Source: Salinicola socius
GTDB taxonomy: Bacteria; Pseudomonadota; Gammaproteobacteria; Pseudomonadales; Halomonadaceae
Length of the DNA stretch: 64,000 nt
Reading direction: 5' to 3'
Assembly (NCBI RefSeq): GCF_001937195.1
Contig: NZ_MSDO01000012.1
Span: 1 to 64,000 of the forward strand
Both the position numbers and the translations under genes were made by a program. The number at the start of each line of letters is the position of its first letter. Positions within the stretch are counted from its first letter, which is position 1. The notes beneath the pieces were generated by a model. That model saw only the letters and a program-made list of their open reading frames with translations. It was not told where the DNA came from and made no database searches. Positions 9,066-23,310 of this stretch are shown one piece after another.

Positions 9066-9093
9066 ATAAAAAAGGCGACTCCGGAGAGTCGCC
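9066..9093 (-). terminator. Rho-independent terminator of the atp operon
   Basis: On the minus strand an 8-bp G+C-rich stem (GGCGACTC / GAGTCGCC) with loop TCCG is followed by six T residues. It starts 26 bases after the atpC stop codon. This is a textbook intrinsic terminator. Confidence 0.92.
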
Positions 9094-9118
9094 TTTCGGG
9101 TCTTGCACGGCGATGCCG

Positions 9119-9544
9119 TTAGCCGCGACCGCCCTTGCGACGCAATTGCTGCAGCGTGCGCAGCTGAGCGGTGGCTTCGGCAAGCTCCGCCGAGGCTCGC
9201 GCGTAGTCGAGCTCGGTCTGCTTCTCGTTGAGCGAGGCCAGCGCATGCTGACGTGCCTGCTCGGCTTCCGCTTCATCGAGATCGCTGGCTCGGGTGGCAG
9301 TATCCGCCAGCACCGAGACCACGTCCGGCTGCACCTCGAGGAAGCCGCCGGTGACGTAGTAGAGCTCTTCTTCACCGTTTTCCTGAATCACACGCACCGG
9401 ACCGGGCTTGAGCTCGGTCAGCAGCGGCGCGTGACCGCGCAGGATACCCAGATCGCCGGCCACGCCGGCAGCGATAAGCTGCTCGACGCTGCCCGAGAAG
9501 ATCTCCTTCTCGGCACTGACGATGTCACACTGAAATGTGGCCAT
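9119..9544 (-). CDS. atpC: ATP synthase F1 subunit epsilon
   Basis: The epsilon subunit is part of the F1 central stalk and can inhibit ATP hydrolysis. The 141-residue protein begins [18 protein letters not shown]. It has the beta-sandwich signature [19 protein letters not shown] (about residues 31-49) and a C-terminal helical hairpin. Length and sequence are typical of gammaproteobacteria. It lies 27 bp after atpD and is the last gene of the operon, followed by a strong terminator. Confidence 0.97.
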   Translation of the reverse strand: MATFQCDIVSAEKEIFSGSVEQLIAAGVAGDLGILRGHAPLLTELKPGPVRVIQENGEEELYYVTGGFLEVQPDVVSVLADTATRASDLDEAEAEQARQHALASLNEKQTELDYARASAELAEATAQLRTLQQLRRKGGRG

Positions 9545-9571
9545 AGCGATATCTCCCGGGAGTCTGCAGGC

Positions 9572-11080
<1,509 letters not shown>

Positions 11081-11971
11081 TCATACCGCCGCGGCACCAC
11101 CGACGATTTCCGAAATTTCCTGGGTAATGGCCGCCTGACGCGCCTTGTTGTACACCAGTTGAAGATCGTCAATCAGATCGCCGGCGTTGTCGGTCGCGTT
11201 CTTCATCGCGATCATGCGCGCGGCCTGCTCACAGGCCGCGTTCTCCACCACGGCCTGATACACCTGGGATTCGACGTAGCGAACCAGCAGATGGTCGAGC
11301 AGGGTCTTGGCATCCGGCTCATACAGGTAGTCCCAGCTCTTGTGCGTATCACCGGGACTCGGTTGTTCTTCCCCGTCGCCCTCGTCCGCGACTGCCTCGA
11401 GAGGCAGCAACTGACGCACGACGGGTTTCTGGCTCATGGTGTTGACGAATTCGTTGTACACCACGTAAAGCCGATCCAGACTGCCTTCATCGAAGGCGTC
11501 GAGCATCACCTTGACGCTACCGACCAGATCCTGGGCTTCCGGCGCATCGCCGAGACCTTTCTTGGCTGCCAGCAGATTGCCACCGCGCTTGCGAAAGAAA
11601 CCACCGGCCTTGCTGCCGATGGCCGCGAAGTCGGCACCGACGCCCTTCTGGTCCCAGTCCCGCGCATGCTTGACCACCGCCTTGAACATGTTGACGTTCA
11701 AGCCGCCGGCCAGCCCGCGGTCACTGGAAACGACGATATAACCGACGCGCTTGACGTCGCGCTCGATCATGTAGTCGTGACGGTATTCCGGGTTGGCCTT
11801 GGCGACGTGGCCGACCACCCGGCGGATCAGTTTGGCATAGGGCTGACTGGCCGCCATGCGCTCCTGAGCCCGACGCATTTTCGACGCAGCGACCATTTCC
11901 ATGGCGCTGGTGATTTTCTGCGTGTTCTTGATGCTCCCAATCTGGGACTTGATCTCTTTTCCAGCTGCCAT
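11081..11971 (-). CDS. atpG: ATP synthase F1 subunit gamma
   Basis: The gamma subunit is the rotating shaft inside the alpha3beta3 ring. The 296-residue protein shows the N-terminal helix signature [20 protein letters not shown], the segment [11 protein letters not shown], and the C-terminal signature [20 protein letters not shown]. The middle has a short acidic insertion ([14 protein letters not shown]) near 200. It is slightly longer than the E. coli protein (287). It lies between atpA and atpD as expected. Confidence 0.97.
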   Translation of the reverse strand: MAAGKEIKSQIGSIKNTQKITSAMEMVAASKMRRAQERMAASQPYAKLIRRVVGHVAKANPEYRHDYMIERDVKRVGYIVVSSDRGLAGGLNVNMFKAVVKHARDWDQKGVGADFAAIGSKAGGFFRKRGGNLLAAKKGLGDAPEAQDLVGSVKVMLDAFDEGSLDRLYVVYNEFVNTMSQKPVVRQLLPLEAVADEGDGEEQPSPGDTHKSWDYLYEPDAKTLLDHLLVRYVESQVYQAVVENAACEQAARMIAMKNATDNAGDLIDDLQLVYNKARQAAITQEISEIVGGAAAV

Positions 11972-12052
11972 CTCGGATCACCCTGATTCATGCCACTCAG
12001 TCGAGCACGGCGACCCGCTCACATCGCATCGCGAAAGAACGGGTCGCGCCGC

Positions 12053-13597
<1,545 letters not shown>

Positions 13598-13613
13598 GCC
13601 ATGTCCCTCGAAC

Positions 13614-14156
13614 TCAAGCGGTGAGCGCTTCGCGCAGACGTTGCAATCGACCGCGTACCGACCCGTCGATGACGGTGTCGCCGGTACGCAGGATCACGCC
13701 GCCTAGCAGCTCGCGGTCCACTTGAGTGGTAATGGAGATTTCACGATTCAGGCGCTTCTTCAGAGCCTCGACGAGGACGTTCTGCTGCGCGTCATCCAGT
13801 TCGAAGGCGGAAACGATGGTGACATCGACCCGCTTCTCTTCCTGGGCGCGCAGCGCCTCGAACTCGTCATAGATGTCAGGCAACGCAGCCAGACGTCCCT
13901 TTTCGCCGACGAGGTGCAGGAAGTTACCTACTCCCTCGTCGAAGGGTTCGTCACCGCAGACTTCCAGCAGCAGACGCGTCTTGTCGTCAGCCGTCAGCCG
14001 CGGGTTGCCGAGAATGCGTTCACGGACATCGATGTCACCGGCCACCTGGGCAACCAGCGACAGACTCTGGGACCACGCTTGGAGCGCCTTTTGATCGCGC
14101 GCGAACTCGAACGCCGCTTTGGCGTAGGGTCGAGCGACGGTAGACGATTCAGCCAT
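13614..14156 (-). CDS. atpH: ATP synthase F1 subunit delta
   Basis: The delta subunit links the F1 head to the b-subunit stalk. The 180-residue protein begins [20 protein letters not shown], the typical N-terminal signature, and ends with the conserved segment [20 protein letters not shown]. Length matches the family (about 177). The gap to atpF is only 11 bp. Confidence 0.96.
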   Translation of the reverse strand: MAESSTVARPYAKAAFEFARDQKALQAWSQSLSLVAQVAGDIDVRERILGNPRLTADDKTRLLLEVCGDEPFDEGVGNFLHLVGEKGRLAALPDIYDEFEALRAQEEKRVDVTIVSAFELDDAQQNVLVEALKKRLNREISITTQVDRELLGGVILRTGDTVIDGSVRGRLQRLREALTA

Positions 14157-14167
14157 GGTGCGCCTCC

Positions 14168-14638
14168 TTAGAGCTCGGCAGCGAGCTTGTCGACGAGCTC
14201 ACGATGCTTGGCTTCGTCGATGGAGGACTCCAGGATGCGCTCGGCGCCGGCCACGGCCAGCAGCGACACCTGGGCACGCAGCTCTTCCTTCGCGCGATTG
14301 ATCTCCTGATCGATTTCGCTGCGAGCGCCTGCAATGAGGCGCTCGCCTTCGGCTCGTGCGTTGTCACGGGCTTCTTCGACGATCTGATTGGCCCGCTTGT
14401 TGGCCTGTTCCAGGATCTGCTGCGCCTGCTCCTTGCTTTCCCGCAGTGTCTCGTCGGCTTTTTCCTGAGCCAGTTCGAGATCACGGGTCGCACGGCTGGC
14501 TGCATCCAGTCCATCGGCAATCTTCTTCTGTCGTTCCTGCAGGGCCTGCATGACCGGCGGCCATACATACTTCATGCAGAACCAGACGAAGACTGCAAAG
14601 GCAATGGCCTGACCAATCAGTGTAAGGTTCAGATTCAC
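14168..14638 (-). CDS. atpF: ATP synthase F0 subunit b
   Basis: Subunit b forms the peripheral stalk. The 156-residue protein has one N-terminal transmembrane helix (about residues 5-25, [20 protein letters not shown]) followed by a long charged coiled-coil helix rich in Ala, Glu, Arg and Lys. The length equals that of E. coli b (156). It sits between atpE and atpH. Confidence 0.97.
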   Translation of the reverse strand: MNLNLTLIGQAIAFAVFVWFCMKYVWPPVMQALQERQKKIADGLDAASRATRDLELAQEKADETLRESKEQAQQILEQANKRANQIVEEARDNARAEGERLIAGARSEIDQEINRAKEELRAQVSLLAVAGAERILESSIDEAKHRELVDKLAAEL

Positions 14639-14706
14639 GCCAGCACCTCTCGCGTCACGGGTTTGGGGTTAGGGTCACCGGAGGCCACGCGGGCCGGGAG
14701 GCGACG

Positions 14707-15024
<318 letters not shown>

Positions 15025-15028
15025 CTAC

Positions 15029-15898
<870 letters not shown>

Positions 15899-16309
15899 TC
15901 AGCCTCGAGATTGAATGTGTGACGGACGGCGCAGGAGCAAAGGCCCCATCCAATGCGCCAGCAGCGTCACCACATAAGCGCCAAAGAAGAAAGCGGGGTT
16001 TGAGGGGGGCACGGCCACGAACACCAGCGTGAACAGTACCGCCGTCAAACCGAACTTGCCGGCCTCGGCGTGGTAGAAACTCTTGACGATGTATCTGGCC
16101 TGCGCCGCACCCTGATAGCGAAAGGCACGCCAGGCAAAGAAGGCGTTGGGGATAGCGGCAACAAGGCCACCGGTCACGGCGGAAAACGCCGTTCCTCGAT
16201 CCCAGACACCCCAGCCGATGAGGGTCAGCCCCATCACCACGCCGCACTGTAACAGGATCAACCCCGCGATTCGCGGTCTTGGAAGCTTGGCCGGTGCCGC
16301 TGGTTGCAT
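15899..16309 (-). CDS. atpI: ATP synthase subunit I (AtpI)
   Basis: AtpI is a small four-helix membrane protein encoded first in many atp operons. It is thought to help c-ring assembly or Mg2+ handling, and is not part of the finished enzyme. The 136-residue protein has hydrophobic segments at about 15-35, 42-60, 82-102 and 106-125, with GGLVAAIPNAFFAWRAFRY in the typical position. It is 3 bp before atpB and downstream of a clear promoter. Confidence 0.93.
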   Translation of the reverse strand: MQPAAPAKLPRPRIAGLILLQCGVVMGLTLIGWGVWDRGTAFSAVTGGLVAAIPNAFFAWRAFRYQGAAQARYIVKSFYHAEAGKFGLTAVLFTLVFVAVPPSNPAFFFGAYVVTLLAHWMGPLLLRRPSHIQSRG

Positions 16310-16398
16310 GGCGTCGGTCTCGCCGTTGATTCCTGGAACGTTCTTGTCGTTGCTAATTCGATGTCTGCGTTTGGCGTCAGCCAGGCAAATCTCGGCGG

Positions 16399-16427
16399 AT
16401 TATAGAGAAGCGGTCATGTCGCTTCAA
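16399..16427 (-). promoter_or_regulatory. Sigma-70 promoter of the atp operon
   Basis: On the minus strand TTGAAG (16427-16422) and a perfect TATAAT (16404-16399) are separated by 17 bp. It lies 90 bases upstream of the atpI start, in the 233-bp parB-atpI gap. It is the strongest promoter-like sequence I saw in the window. Confidence 0.8.
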
Positions 16428-16542
16428 CCGAACCTGCACCGAACTGAAGCGTCTTTTCGAGTAAACGATCACGAAAAGCGCGTAAATTCCGTTAACGCGC
16501 TAAATGTTTTGACAGCTCGAAACGCCAACGGTCAGTGGTGAT

Positions 16543-17457
16543 TCAACGAATGTGGCCGAGTATGCCATCCAACTCGTCGAGACTGGTGTAACGAATGGTG
16601 ACGCGCCCTTTGCCGGACGAGTTGTGATGAATCTTGACCGGCGCACCGAGCAGATCGGCCAGGCGATTCTCGAGCCGTCCGACATCCGCCGGCGGCCGCT
16701 TGCCTTCAGCCCGGTTCTGGCCGCTGGCAATCTGCTTGACCAGTGCCTCGGTCTGGCGAACGGTGAGTTCTCGGGCCACGACTTCATGCGCGGCATGGCG
16801 CTGCTTGGGGGCCGGCAGGCTGAGCAGGGCGCGGGCGTGCCCCATATCCAGGTCACCGCGTTCGAGCAGGGTCAGCACCTGCGGATCCAGCGCCAGCAGG
16901 CGCAGCAGGTTGGCGACCTGGGCACGCGACCGCCCCACTGCGTCGGCGACCTGCTGCTGGGTCAGTTCGAACTCGTCGAGAAGACGCTTGAGCGCCATCG
17001 ACTCTTCGACCGGATTGAGATTCTCGCGCTGGATGTTTTCGATCAGGGCCAGCGCCAATGCGACCTCGTCGCTGACGTCGCGGATGACCGCCGGGATCGT
17101 CTCGAGCTCGGCCAGCTGCGACGCTCGCCAGCGCCTTTCGCCGGCGATGATCTCGTAACGCTCTGCGCCAATTTGTCGCACCACGATCGGCTGCATGACG
17201 CCCTGCGCCCGGATCGAATCGGCCAGTTCTTCCAGCGCTTCGGGCTGGATATCGCGTCGCGGCTGATACTTGCCTCGAGTCAACTGACGCAATGGCAGGC
17301 GTTCGAGCCGCTCTTCGGCAGCTTGGGATTCCGGGGGAACCTGGGCAGGTGACGGCGTCGTCGAACCGGCTTCCGACGACAGGCTGTCGCGGCGACGGGC
17401 ACTGGAACCGATCAAGGCATCGAGGCCGCGACCCAGGGGGCGTTTGCGCGTCGTCAT
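16543..17457 (-). CDS. parB: Chromosome partitioning protein ParB
   Basis: ParB binds parS sites near the origin and spreads as a CTP-dependent clamp to help segregate chromosomes. The 304-residue protein begins with the LGRGLDALIG signature (residues 8-17). It has the CTP-binding motifs YQPRR and GERRWRAS, the ENIQRENLNPVEES segment, and a helix-turn-helix (ELTQQQVADAVGRSRAQVAN). The C-terminal dimerisation domain is present. It lies 28 bp after parA. I found no perfect parS site in the window by eye. Confidence 0.97.
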   Translation of the reverse strand: MTTRKRPLGRGLDALIGSSARRRDSLSSEAGSTTPSPAQVPPESQAAEERLERLPLRQLTRGKYQPRRDIQPEALEELADSIRAQGVMQPIVVRQIGAERYEIIAGERRWRASQLAELETIPAVIRDVSDEVALALALIENIQRENLNPVEESMALKRLLDEFELTQQQVADAVGRSRAQVANLLRLLALDPQVLTLLERGDLDMGHARALLSLPAPKQRHAAHEVVARELTVRQTEALVKQIASGQNRAEGKRPPADVGRLENRLADLLGAPVKIHHNSSGKGRVTIRYTSLDELDGILGHIR

Positions 17458-17485
17458 GGGGTGTTCCTCGCAGCAGTCATCGTCA

Positions 17486-18253
17486 TTACAGCGCCAGCCG
17501 GCGAATCAGTTCCTTGGCCAGTACGCGATGCGCCTGGCTGCCGCGCGAGAGTCGCGCATACTTGGTCACCGGCACGCCGTGACTGGGCGCTTCCGCCACG
17601 CGAACGTTGCGCGGGATGGTGGTCTTGAGCAGGGAATCGCCGAAATACTGACCGAGCTGCTTGCTGACGTCTCGAGTCAGGCTGTTGCGCGGGTCGTACA
17701 TGGTTCGCACGATGCCGAAGATCTCGAGCGCAGGATTCACGCTCTCCTGAATCTGTTCGACGGTATCGAGCAGCGCCGACAGCCCTTCGAGCGCATAGAA
17801 CTCGCACTGCACCGGAATCAGCACCCCATGAGCGGCAGTCAGGGCGTTGACCGTCAACATGTTGAGCGAGGGCGGGCAGTCGATCATGACCACGTCGTAA
17901 TCGTCGGCGACGCTTTCGATCGCGCTCTGCAGCACCCGCTCGCGGCCATCGCGATCGAGCAGATCGACCTCGGCGGCGGTCAGATCGCCGTTGCCCGGCA
18001 ACAGCGCGTAACCGGCCACGGCGCAGTCGACGATCACCTCGGCGGCGCTCTTGTCGCCAAGCAGCACATCAAGCACGCTGCCGTCGAGATCATGCTTGTC
18101 GACGCCACTGCCCATGGTGGCATGGCCCTGCGGATCGAGATCGATCAGCAGCACGCGGCGATCGAGTGCCGCCAGGCAAGCCGCCAGATTGACCGCGGTC
18201 GTGGTCTTGCCCACGCCGCCCTTCTGATTGGTCAATGCGATGATTCTGGTCAC
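17486..18253 (-). CDS. parA: Chromosome partitioning ATPase ParA (Soj)
   Basis: ParA is the Walker-type ATPase that works with ParB in origin segregation. The 255-residue protein begins MTRIIALTNQKGGVGKTTTA, containing the deviant Walker A motif KGGVGKTT. It continues with LLIDLDPQGHAT (switch I region) and VVMIDCPPSLNML (Walker B). Length is that of chromosomal Soj/ParA. It follows rsmG after a 123-bp gap in which I see no other gene. Confidence 0.97.
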   Translation of the reverse strand: MTRIIALTNQKGGVGKTTTAVNLAACLAALDRRVLLIDLDPQGHATMGSGVDKHDLDGSVLDVLLGDKSAAEVIVDCAVAGYALLPGNGDLTAAEVDLLDRDGRERVLQSAIESVADDYDVVMIDCPPSLNMLTVNALTAAHGVLIPVQCEFYALEGLSALLDTVEQIQESVNPALEIFGIVRTMYDPRNSLTRDVSKQLGQYFGDSLLKTTIPRNVRVAEAPSHGVPVTKYARLSRGSQAHRVLAKELIRRLAL

Positions 18254-18376
18254 TGGCGACTCCCTTCGTCGAGACTGATCCTGTGGATCGCGAGCGATCC
18301 GCTAGCGCTAATCCGGCATGGCGTCGCCGCCGCGGTTCATCACCCCTTTGCGGGTGACGAGCGTGCCAAGCCGAGC

Positions 18377-19024
18377 CTACTGCCGATACTCCGCATCATC
18401 GACCCGCCCGAGGCGAAGCAACTGACGTTCGACGTCATCGACACCGGGTACCGCCAACGCGAGCCGTTGATGGACCACGACGGCGGCCGGCAGCGATTCG
18501 AGCTCGCGGGCTTCGAGCCCCCCTTTCATCGCCAGCCACTCACCGCCTCTGGCCAGCAACGGCTCGGTGAGTCCGATGAAGTCGCCGAGTGCCGCGAAAG
18601 CGCGCGAGATGATCTGATCGAACGAGGCATCGAAAGATTCGACCCGAACCTGCTCGCAGCGCACGTTGTCGAGCCCCAGTTCCATTACCGCCTGACGCTG
18701 GAAACGGACTTTCTTGCCATTGCTGTCCAGCAGCGTGACCTGAAGTTCGGGATCGAGAATCGCCAACACCAGGCCCGGAAAACCCGGCCCGGCACCCACG
18801 TCCAGCAAGGTGGGCCCTGTTACCGCAAACGCGACGCTGGCACTGTCCAGCAGATGGCGGCTGACCATCGCCTCGGGCGAGCGCACTGCGGTGAGGTTAT
18901 AGGCGCGATTCCACTTGTGCAACAGCGCGAGCAGCGCAAGCAACCGCTCACGCTGCTGGCGCTCGACATCGACGTTCAGCGTCGCCAGACCCTCGTCCAG
19001 CAGGCGTTCGCAGATCGGCGTCAT
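18377..19024 (-). CDS. rsmG: 16S rRNA (guanine527-N7)-methyltransferase RsmG
   Basis: RsmG (GidB) methylates G527 of 16S rRNA using S-adenosylmethionine. The 215-residue protein has the SAM-binding motif [16 protein letters not shown] near residues 75-90, the segment RHLLDSASV, and the [10 protein letters not shown] motif. Its ATG overlaps the mnmG stop by 4 bp (ATGA at 19021-19024), so translation is likely coupled. Confidence 0.96.
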   Translation of the reverse strand: MTPICERLLDEGLATLNVDVERQQRERLLALLALLHKWNRAYNLTAVRSPEAMVSRHLLDSASVAFAVTGPTLLDVGAGPGFPGLVLAILDPELQVTLLDSNGKKVRFQRQAVMELGLDNVRCEQVRVESFDASFDQIISRAFAALGDFIGLTEPLLARGGEWLAMKGGLEARELESLPAAVVVHQRLALAVPGVDDVERQLLRLGRVDDAEYRQ

Positions 19025-20916
19025 GCGCGCAATGCCTGGCTGTCGTCGATCAGCCGCCGCTTCTTGAGGTGGATCAGCAGAATCGAGACGGCAGCCGGGG
19101 TCACGCCGGAAATCCGCCCGGCCTGACCGAGCGTCTGCGGTCGCACCTGTTCGAACTTCTGACGGATCTCGTTGGAGAGCCCATCGACCTTGGCGTAATC
19201 CAGCGATGCCGGCAGCGGTGTCGCTTCGTGGCGCCGCAGGCGGTCGATCTCATCCTGCTGACGCGCGATATAACCCTCGTACTTGGCTTCGATCTGGACC
19301 TGTTCGGCAACCGGCTCCTCGCTGACGGGCTCGCCCTTGAGCGATGCCACTTCGGCGTAGGTAAGCTCGGGACGCTTGAGCAGCTCCATCAGGCTGTACT
19401 CATGCGACAGCGGCTGGCCGAGCTTCTCGGCCACGCGCTCTCCTGCCGGCGTCTTCGGCTGAATCCAGGTCGAACGCAGTCGCGCGCTCTCCTGCTCGAT
19501 CCTGTCTCGCTTGGTGGCGAAGGCCGACCAGCGATGATCGTCGACCAGACCCAGTTCGCGACCGGTCGGCGTCAGCCGCAGATCGGCGTTGTCCTCGCGC
19601 AGCAGCAGGCGATATTCGGCGCGCGAGGTGAACATCCGATAGGGCTCCTGCGTGCCCATGGTGATCAGATCGTCGACCAGCACACCGAGATAGGCCTCGT
19701 CGCGGCGCGGCCACCAGGCATCCTCACCTAGCGCCCGCCGAGCGGCGTTGAGTCCCGCCAGCAGCCCCTGGGCACCGGCTTCCTCGTAGCCTGTGGTGCC
19801 ATTGATCTGACCGGCGAAAAACAGGTTGTGGATAAATTTGGTTTCCAGCGAGTGCTTGAGATCGCGCGGATCGAAATAATCGTATTCGATGGCATAGCCG
19901 GGCCGCGTGATATGGGCATTTTCCAGACCGACGATCGAACGCACCACCTGCAGCTGGACGTCGAACGGCAGCGACGTGGAAATCCCGTTCGGGTAGAGCT
20001 CGTGGGTATCCAGGCCCTCCGGCTCGACGAAGACCTGATGGCTGGTCTTGTCGGCAAAGCGGTGAACCTTGTCCTCGATCGACGGGCAGTAACGCGGCCC
20101 GACGCCTTCGATCACGCCGGAATACATCGGCGAACGGTCGAGATTGGCGAAGATGATCTCGTGGGTGCGTTCGTTGGTATGGGCGATATGGCAATCGACC
20201 TGACGCGGATGCTGGTCGCGGCTGCCCAGATACGACATCACCGGCAAAGGCGTATCGCCAGGCTGGCGTTCGAGCTTCGAGAAATCGACGCTCTTGGCAT
20301 CGATCCGCGGCGGCGTCCCGGTCTTAAGCCGATCGACCCGGAACGGCATTGCCCGCAACCGGTTTGCCAGCGCATTGGCCGGCGGATCGCCGGCTCTGCC
20401 ACCCGCATGATGATCCAGTCCGATGTGGATCACGCCACCCAGGAAAGTTCCCGTGCACAGCACCACGGTATCCGCCATGAAGCGAATCCCGGTCTGGGTC
20501 CTGACGCCAACGACGGTCTCGTTTTCCACAACCAGATCGTCGACACCCTGCTGGAACAGCGTGAGATTGGGCTGGTTTTCCAGCATGCCGCGAATGGCGG
20601 CCTTGTAACGAACCCGATCGGCCTGGGCTCGAGTGGCACGAACCGCCGGTCCCTTGCGTGAATTGAGCACGCGAAACTGGATACCGGCCAGATCGGTTGC
20701 CTGAGCCATGGCGCCACCCAGGGCGTCGATCTCCTTGACCAGATGGCTCTTGCCGATCCCGCCGATGGCGGGGTTGCAGGACATCTGGCCCAGCGTCTCG
20801 ATGTTGTGCGTCAACAGCAGGGTGCGGGCGCCGCCGCGGGCCGCTGCCAGAGCGGCTTCGGTGCCAGCGTGACCACCGCCGATCACGATGACCTGAAAAC
20901 GGTCTGGATATTCCAC
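19021..20916 (-). CDS. mnmG: tRNA uridine-5-carboxymethylaminomethyl modification enzyme MnmG
   Basis: MnmG (GidA) is the FAD enzyme that, with MnmE, adds the carboxymethylaminomethyl group to U34 of certain tRNAs. The 631-residue protein has the dinucleotide-binding motif [12 protein letters not shown] at about 11-22, the GidA signatures [11 protein letters not shown] and [17 protein letters not shown]-like text, and the C-terminal domain needed for MnmE binding. The start is a GTG at 20916 with GAGGT 5 bases upstream. It heads the mnmG-rsmG-parAB run. Its promoter contains a DnaA-box-like site. Confidence 0.97.
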   Translation of the reverse strand: MEYPDRFQVIVIGGGHAGTEAALAAARGGARTLLLTHNIETLGQMSCNPAIGGIGKSHLVKEIDALGGAMAQATDLAGIQFRVLNSRKGPAVRATRAQADRVRYKAAIRGMLENQPNLTLFQQGVDDLVVENETVVGVRTQTGIRFMADTVVLCTGTFLGGVIHIGLDHHAGGRAGDPPANALANRLRAMPFRVDRLKTGTPPRIDAKSVDFSKLERQPGDTPLPVMSYLGSRDQHPRQVDCHIAHTNERTHEIIFANLDRSPMYSGVIEGVGPRYCPSIEDKVHRFADKTSHQVFVEPEGLDTHELYPNGISTSLPFDVQLQVVRSIVGLENAHITRPGYAIEYDYFDPRDLKHSLETKFIHNLFFAGQINGTTGYEEAGAQGLLAGLNAARRALGEDAWWPRRDEAYLGVLVDDLITMGTQEPYRMFTSRAEYRLLLREDNADLRLTPTGRELGLVDDHRWSAFATKRDRIEQESARLRSTWIQPKTPAGERVAEKLGQPLSHEYSLMELLKRPELTYAEVASLKGEPVSEEPVAEQVQIEAKYEGYIARQQDEIDRLRRHEATPLPASLDYAKVDGLSNEIRQKFEQVRPQTLGQAGRISGVTPAAVSILLIHLKKRRLIDDSQALRA

Positions 20917-20991
20917 GTTTTACCTCACGAGGTGCTGAAACGATTAGCTCGAACTGGCACCCGACAGGGAATGGATCTCGAAAAGCCGCCC

Positions 20992-21020
20992 AGTATAAAC
21001 CTCCTGTGGGTAACCGTCAG
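20992..21020 (-). promoter_or_regulatory. Candidate mnmG promoter with a DnaA-box-like spacer
   Basis: On the minus strand CTGACG (21020-21015) and TATACT (20997-20992) are separated by exactly 17 bp, placing transcription start about 70 bases before mnmG. The spacer holds TTACCCACA (21005-21013), one base from the DnaA box TTATCCACA. DnaA could therefore compete with RNA polymerase here; that is inference. Confidence 0.6.
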
Positions 21021-21420
21021 GGGTTTTCCACACCCGATTGGCTGTGAGCCACTGGTCGACAGAGTCATTATTAATAAATGAGAAATATATAAAGAAGTTC
21101 TGTTGTGGTAGTAACTAATGGTGTGGACATTTTCAGTGGATAAGTCGAAATACTCTATAGATTCCGAAAGCTTGCATTGTTATTCGATTGCTTGACAAGC
21201 ATGGGGCATGCTGCTGACAGAGGCGTTGATTCCTGTGGACAGAAGCTCGCTTTGTGCACAGCCCGGTCTGCACACGTGTTATCCACCGCTGCGTACGTTA
21301 CCTGTTACCGCGGTGGTCAACACCCCCCCGATCGTTCGCCAGCGTCGCGTGAGTCGGGGCTGCAGCAAGATCGTCAAAAAAACTATCCACAGGCGGAAAA
21401 AGCCGTTCTGGATAACCTGA
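21001..21420. other. Candidate replication origin (mnmG side): DnaA-box-like cluster with A+T-rich stretch
   Basis: The non-coding stretch upstream of mnmG has several DnaA-box-like nonamers: TTACCCACA (21005-21013, minus), TTTTCCACA (21024-21032), TTATCCACT (21135-21143, minus), TTATCCACC (21279-21287) and CTATCCACA (21383-21391). A marked A+T-rich block at 21061-21120 could serve as the unwinding element. Only TTTTCCACA fits TTWTNCACA exactly; the others are one base off. The location next to mnmG matches oriC of E. coli. The rpmH-dnaA gap is a competing candidate with better boxes. Confidence 0.55.
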
Positions 21421-21780
21421 AACGACAAATATCGATCTTTCCGAACGGATTTTCTGGTTCTGGAAAGCGGGAATGAGCATCCCGGGTTGGCTGGAAGGTC
21501 CAGAATCGGCCCAATCGATGAAGAACGGCGAGTCGGACAGTCGAAGGAAAAGACGGAAATGTGAACGGAAAATGGTTCGAGTCCGAATCGGACTGCAAAC
21601 GGAACGGAAGGGCGATCGACATCAGGGGACGGCGCTGAGAAAAGCGCCAGGGAAAGGCGAGCGCGAGAAGCGAGACAGGCAGCGTTGCGGCGAGCAGGCA
21701 GCGGTCGTGACTCGGTCGTCAAATAGGTATTTGCGGAACTCGATGGAAGGATCGATCCATCAAACAGCGTACAGCGGGCA
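21421..21780. other. Non-coding stretch without recognised features
   Basis: This segment between the DnaA-box region and the amino acid ABC transporter has no recognisable gene. One open frame here is rich in Arg, Lys and Glu and looks random. A small palindrome gtccga/tcggac near 21580-21593 is the only structure I noticed. Confidence 0.5.
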
Positions 21781-21781
21781 G

Positions 21782-21808
21782 GCGGCTTGAAGAGAACCCT
21801 CAAGCCGC
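21782..21808 (-). terminator. Hairpin after the amino acid ABC transporter operon
   Basis: A 9-bp perfect inverted repeat (gcggcttga / tcaagccgc) with a 9-base loop lies 20 bases past the stop of the ATPase gene at 21828. It lacks a T-run, so it may end transcription inefficiently or protect the 3' end. Confidence 0.5.
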
Positions 21809-21827
21809 GCACGGCCCGGTTAATCGA

Positions 21828-22619
21828 TTAGTGCTTGAGAACCCGTGAGAGGAACGCTTGAGTGCGTTCATGCTGGGGCTGATCGAACAGTCGATCGGGC
21901 GGCCCCTGTTCGACGATCTGGCCTTCATGCACGAAGACCACGCGGTCGGCGACTTCCCGGGCAAAGCCCATCTCGTGGGTGACGATCATCATGGTCATGC
22001 CGTCATTGACCAGTTCGCGCATGGCGTCGAGAACCTCGCCGATCATCTCCGGATCCAGCGCCGAGGTCGGCTCGTCGAACAGCATCAGCCGCGGCTCCAT
22101 CGCCAGCGCCCTGGCGAGCGCCACGCGCTGCTGCTGGCCCCCGGAGAGCTGCGTCGGATACTTGTCGGCCTGATCGGAGATGCCGACCCTTTCGAGTAGC
22201 TTGTCGGCGGTGACCTCGGCCTGCTGACGCGTCATGCCACGGACCTTGCGGGGCGCCAGGGTGACGTTGTCGCGGATCGACAGATGCGGGAACAGATTGA
22301 ACTGCTGGAACACCATGCCGACTTCGGTGCGCACGGCCTGCAGCGATTTGCCGCTGGCGCCATTGGGCATCAGCGTCTTGCCGTCGACCTCGATGCGGCC
22401 GGACTGGAACGGCTCGAGTCCGTTGACGCAGCGAATCAGCGTCGATTTTCCCGAGCCGCTGGCACCGATGATCACGACCACCTCGCCCTGGGCGACGCTG
22501 AGATCGATCTCCTTCATCACGTGCAGGTTACCGAAGTGTTTGTTGACCCTGTCGAGCCGCACGATCGGCGATGCCTCGGCCGTCTGAGCGGTGCCCTGGT
22601 TGCTTACGCGATCGTTCAT
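21828..22619 (-). CDS. Amino acid ABC transporter ATP-binding protein (GlnQ-like)
   Basis: This is the ATPase of a polar amino acid importer. The 263-residue protein has Walker [10 protein letters not shown] at about 52-60, the Q-loop [11 protein letters not shown], the signature [15 protein letters not shown] and Walker [15 protein letters not shown], and the C-terminal text [15 protein letters not shown], diagnostic of the GlnQ/HisP subgroup. The ATG overlaps the permease stop by 4 bp. Gene order binding protein, permease, ATPase suggests GlnHPQ-like uptake; the exact amino acid cannot be told from sequence. Confidence 0.92.
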   Translation of the reverse strand: MNDRVSNQGTAQTAEASPIVRLDRVNKHFGNLHVMKEIDLSVAQGEVVVIIGASGSGKSTLIRCVNGLEPFQSGRIEVDGKTLMPNGASGKSLQAVRTEVGMVFQQFNLFPHLSIRDNVTLAPRKVRGMTRQQAEVTADKLLERVGISDQADKYPTQLSGGQQQRVALARALAMEPRLMLFDEPTSALDPEMIGEVLDAMRELVNDGMTMMIVTHEMGFAREVADRVVFVHEGQIVEQGPPDRLFDQPQHERTQAFLSRVLKH

Positions 22620-23284
22620 CCCACCAACCCCTTGCGTTCGAGCAGACTCAGAGCCAGTGACAGACTCAGAGTGATCGCCAGATAGAGCAGCGCGATCATG
22701 AAATAGACCTCCAGCGCGGTGAAGGTATTGGCGATATAGACCTGACCCTGGCGTACCAGCTCACCGACGCCGATCACCGAGAACAGCGAGGTATCCTTGA
22801 TGCTGACGATGCCTTGATTGCCGAGTGCCGGGATCATGCGGCGCAGCGCCTGTGGCCAGATCACGTAGCGAAAGGTCTGGGGCGGGGACAGCCCCAGCGA
22901 CAGGCCGGCTTCGCGCTGGCCACGCTCGATCGACTGTACGCCACCGCGCACGATTTCGGAGATGTAGGCGCCGGCATTGAAAGCAATGGCCGCGATACCG
23001 GCGGTCAGCGCGTTGATGGGGCCACCGAGCAGCGTGGGCAGGCCATAGAAGATGAACAGCACCTGGACCAGCACCGGCGTACCGCGGAATACTTCGATAT
23101 AGACCACGGCGGGGAATCGCAGCCAGCGTGTCGGGCTGATCCGCATCAATCCGAAGACGATGCCGACGACAAAGCCGATGGCCAGGCCGGCGAAGGAGAT
23201 GAGCAGGGTGTAGGGCAGGCCCTTGAGAAGAAAAGGCAGCGAGTCGATCGCCGCCTGCCAGTCGAACTGGAAGTTGAACTCCAC
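22616..23284 (-). CDS. Amino acid ABC transporter permease (GlnP-like)
   Basis: This inner-membrane permease of 222 residues has about five helices and the HisMQ-type coupling motif [20 protein letters not shown] (about residues 128-147), followed by [18 protein letters not shown]. As there is only one permease gene, it should form a homodimer, as GlnP does. It lies between the binding protein and the ATPase on the same strand. Confidence 0.92.
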   Translation of the reverse strand: MEFNFQFDWQAAIDSLPFLLKGLPYTLLISFAGLAIGFVVGIVFGLMRISPTRWLRFPAVVYIEVFRGTPVLVQVLFIFYGLPTLLGGPINALTAGIAAIAFNAGAYISEIVRGGVQSIERGQREAGLSLGLSPPQTFRYVIWPQALRRMIPALGNQGIVSIKDTSLFSVIGVGELVRQGQVYIANTFTALEVYFMIALLYLAITLSLSLALSLLERKGLVG

Positions 23285-23310
23285 GAGGTGTCTCCGTTGG
23301 CAACGAGAGC

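Noticed and set aside
20905-20919. parS site at the mnmG start (ttccacgttttacc)
   Set aside because: It matches only about 11 of 15 positions of the parS palindrome and is not palindromic itself.
21473-21790. 105-codon open frame between the mnmG-side origin candidate and the ABC transporter
   Set aside because: Composition is dominated by Arg, Lys, Glu and Gly in random order; no ribosome binding site or motif.
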